A DNA stretch of 64,000 bases from Lateolabrax maculatus (Eukaryota > Chordata > Actinopteri > Acropomatiformes > Lateolabracidae), in NCBI GenBank assembly GCA_031216445.1, contig CM062214.1:19335001-19399000 (forward strand). Reading direction: 5' to 3'. Every line of letters begins with the position of its first letter. The first letter of the stretch is position 1. Positions 62,102-64,000 of this stretch are shown one piece after another. The translations under genes were made by a program, and so were the position numbers. The notes below the pieces were generated by a model, which had not been told where the DNA came from, did no database searches, and saw nothing but the letters and a program-made list of their open reading frames with translations.

Positions 62102-62200
62102 CGTCCTCTGTATGTAGTCCCAGGTGTGCTCTGTGGTCCTGTTCTGGCCAGTATAGGTGGTTATCATGTTCTTTATGATGTTGGACATCTCATATTTCAA
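62102..62200 (-). CDS. cd82: CD82 antigen exon, start of the large extracellular loop
   Basis: This exon lies between acceptor CATTTCCAG and donor ACG|GTGAGT and has 33 codons, reading LKYEMSNIIKNMITTY, then TGQNRTTEHTWDYIQRT. It is the A/B helix part of the large extracellular loop leading to the CCG motif in the next exon. The human exon has 34 codons. NRT is a potential N-glycosylation site. The WDYIQ segment just before the CCG motif is typical of CD82. Both boundaries are phase 0, so skipping this exon would keep the frame. Confidence 0.95.
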
Positions 62201-62724
62201 CTGGAAATGAGATGAGAATACATTATCAACAATGCAAACTCACACCAATACTGATCACCTGTTTTTTGTTGATTCAAATACTATATATAGCTGTACATAA
62301 ACAGCATGTGTGTGTATGTAAGTAATAAAAAGAGTCAACAGATTGTCTATATAGAAATCAATCTTGCAGTGCAGTTTAGAGAGACCGTGCTGAAGAAATG
62401 AAAACAAACACACCCACACTAAATCTTTTTCTAAAATGTACTAGTAACATCTGAACTTAATGTTTCTTAGGGCAACACCTCGGGTGGTATTGCCTGTGAA
62501 GTCCCATGCTGGGCTGAAACATTGCACAAATACAGCTTAGCAGGAGCATGACTCTGTGTTTATGCGTGTACGACCACAGAGCGGTGGCAGCGAGGCATCT
62601 CCCAACAGGAGAGGAGTGAGAGCCTCACCCTATTCTGGGAAAGGGCACCTCCCTGCCCTGTGGTAAGCCTTAAACACAGGGAGCCGGTCTAAGACTACAG
62701 ACACACACGTGCTCTCAGAGAACA

Positions 62725-62761
<37 letters not shown>

Positions 62762-63917
62762 GCTGGAGGACTAACAGCTGAAAGGGCGACATCAGCCTCT
62801 GCCCATCCTGAAAAAAAGGTATGTATGAAAGTATGAGTATGAAACCGGTCCGAGAGGTTGGTGTGTCCGAACACGACACGCCCCTTCACACACACAGTGC
62901 AAACACACATGGCTGGTTCTATTATTTAGGCTTGTTCTATAATTGATTTGACCCCAGATTGAATAGAATAGGTTTTAGAGGAAAAACCCAGGAGGAGAGT
63001 TCAAACCCTGTGTGATGGTCACCCCAATTTATGGTGTATTTGGTAACTTAAAAAAGCAGAGTGACCCGTTACAGATGATATTTGGATGTAATTCGTAATA
63101 TTTAATGTATTTTTGACATCCGGCTGCATTGGGCTGTAATGTTTTTTTCTTCTAAAGTTTGATCTCATATGTACGGTTTATTTTATTGGTCGTGTCTTAT
63201 GTGCAACATTGTTACACTTTGGTTTGTCTTTTCAAAACAGGCGGACACTCAACTCAGAGCAAAGACTGAAACATAGTCAACTCTGGTGACTTGGTAATCC
63301 TATCTTTAGGGGGCACCATTTCATCAAAGACTTCAGTGCTTTCTCAGGTGATAATTACTTACTTAGATGTGGCAGTGTTAGACATACCAATTTAATATGT
63401 CAGCATATAACAGCAGATTCAGCAACATTCATTCACCATTCATTTGTTTGTCATCTCCCCTCCCATTCCCCCTCCCACAGAGAGGGGGAACAGAGAAGAC
63501 AATGGAAACATTCAATAGAAGAGCCTGATTGCTACTTCCTCTACAGTTGTCATACATCTCCTTTAGCCCACCTGCTTCATCTCACTGTCTGCCAACACCC
63601 AACGTCACAAAAAGACACCCTGTCACTTTCCATTTGTTGAGGAAACTGTGTTTCATAATGGTATCAAGGGGGCTCCCTAACAGGTTTCGCTAAGACCTAA
63701 ATGCAGCCAGTCACAGCTGGGAAAGGGGAAGCACAAGCACCCAGTCTGCCCCAGGTGTGCCACTGGGAGAAAGGGTGGTGGGAGAAGATGAAATTAGTAC
63801 AAAAAGCAAGAAAAAAAAAAAAAAATTGTTAAGACAGGAGGACAAATTATAAAGTATCGAAATTAAGTCAACGGGGAAGAGAGAAAAGTGGATTAGGTAC
63901 ATTAGTACTAGTCTTAC
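62201..63917 (-). other. cd82: cd82 intron after the TM3 exon (1717 bp)
   Basis: This runs from donor GTAAGA at 63917 to acceptor TTTCCAG at 62201. It contains an (AC)n microsatellite at 62728-62758 and an A15 run at 63811-63825. No other feature was recognised. Confidence 0.85.
62728..62758. repeat. (AC)15 microsatellite in a cd82 intron
   Basis: 31 bp of AC in the intron after the TM3 exon. Confidence 0.95.
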
Positions 63918-63992
63918 CCGATCTCTTTGGAAGTAAATCAGGACTCCAGCAGTGACCTGGGCGATGAGGATGAGCAGGAGGCAGGTGAAGTA
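63918..63992 (-). CDS. cd82: CD82 antigen exon encoding TM3
   Basis: This exon lies between acceptor CCCCACAG and donor CGG|GTAAGA and has 25 codons, reading YFTCLLLILIAQVTAG then VLIYFQRDR. The core LLLILIAQVTAG is the TM3 signature of CD82. The length matches the human TM3 exon (25 codons) and both boundaries are phase 0. It is the most 5' cd82 exon in the window; the upstream intron continues past base 64000, and the N-terminal exons (TM1, small loop, TM2) lie to the right. CD82 (KAI1, TSPAN27) is a membrane scaffold of tetraspanin microdomains that controls integrin and receptor trafficking and suppresses cell motility (family knowledge). Confidence 0.96.
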
Positions 63993-64000
63993 CTGTGGGG

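Noticed and set aside
1..64000. CRISPR arrays, operons, prophage or bacterial gene systems
   Set aside because: The window is vertebrate nuclear DNA with spliced genes; the only regular arrays are microsatellites.

Overview
This window is teleost fish nuclear DNA, probably from a percomorph-type genome. It is AT-rich and gene-sparse. It carries many long (AC)n, (TA)n and (GA)n microsatellites, long homopolymers, and several dispersed repeat families whose ends I recognise from fish genomes. There is no bacterial, phage or operon structure. Nearly all open frames longer than 60 codons are chance frames in introns and intergenic DNA. The real coding sequence lies in short exons with splice signals.

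Two tetraspanin genes are present, both on the minus strand and in head-to-tail order. On the right (about 56.5 to 64 kb) are the last five coding exons of a CD82 (KAI1/TSPAN27) orthologue. They encode TM3, the large extracellular loop with the CCG motif, TM4 and the C-terminal tail ending in DYTKVPKY. All five exon boundaries are in phase 0. The 5' exons (TM1, TM2, small loop) lie beyond the right edge. On the left (1138 to 1233) is the first coding exon of a TSPAN18 orthologue. Its remaining coding exons lie beyond the left edge.

A CpG-rich block at about 26.64 to 27.1 kb ends, on the minus strand, in a consensus splice donor. It is the likely tspan18 promoter and non-coding first exon, which gives tspan18 a 5'UTR intron of about 25 kb (1234 to 26657). 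From about 27.1 to 56.5 kb is intergenic DNA between tspan18 and the cd82 3' end. It holds repeats, one degenerate LINE remnant and no recognisable gene.

The same two genes are neighbours in the same order and orientation on human chromosome 11p11.2, so this is an old linkage. Both proteins are four-pass membrane organisers of tetraspanin-enriched microdomains; nothing here shows that they act together. I found no clearly new biological system. The items most worth checking are a near-perfect 23-bp-stem hairpin in the tspan18 intron, a CRE-like inverted repeat, paired poly-G and poly-C tracts, a mosaic transposon with a YY1-like site, and a candidate DNA transposon of about 1 kb with degenerate inverted ends.
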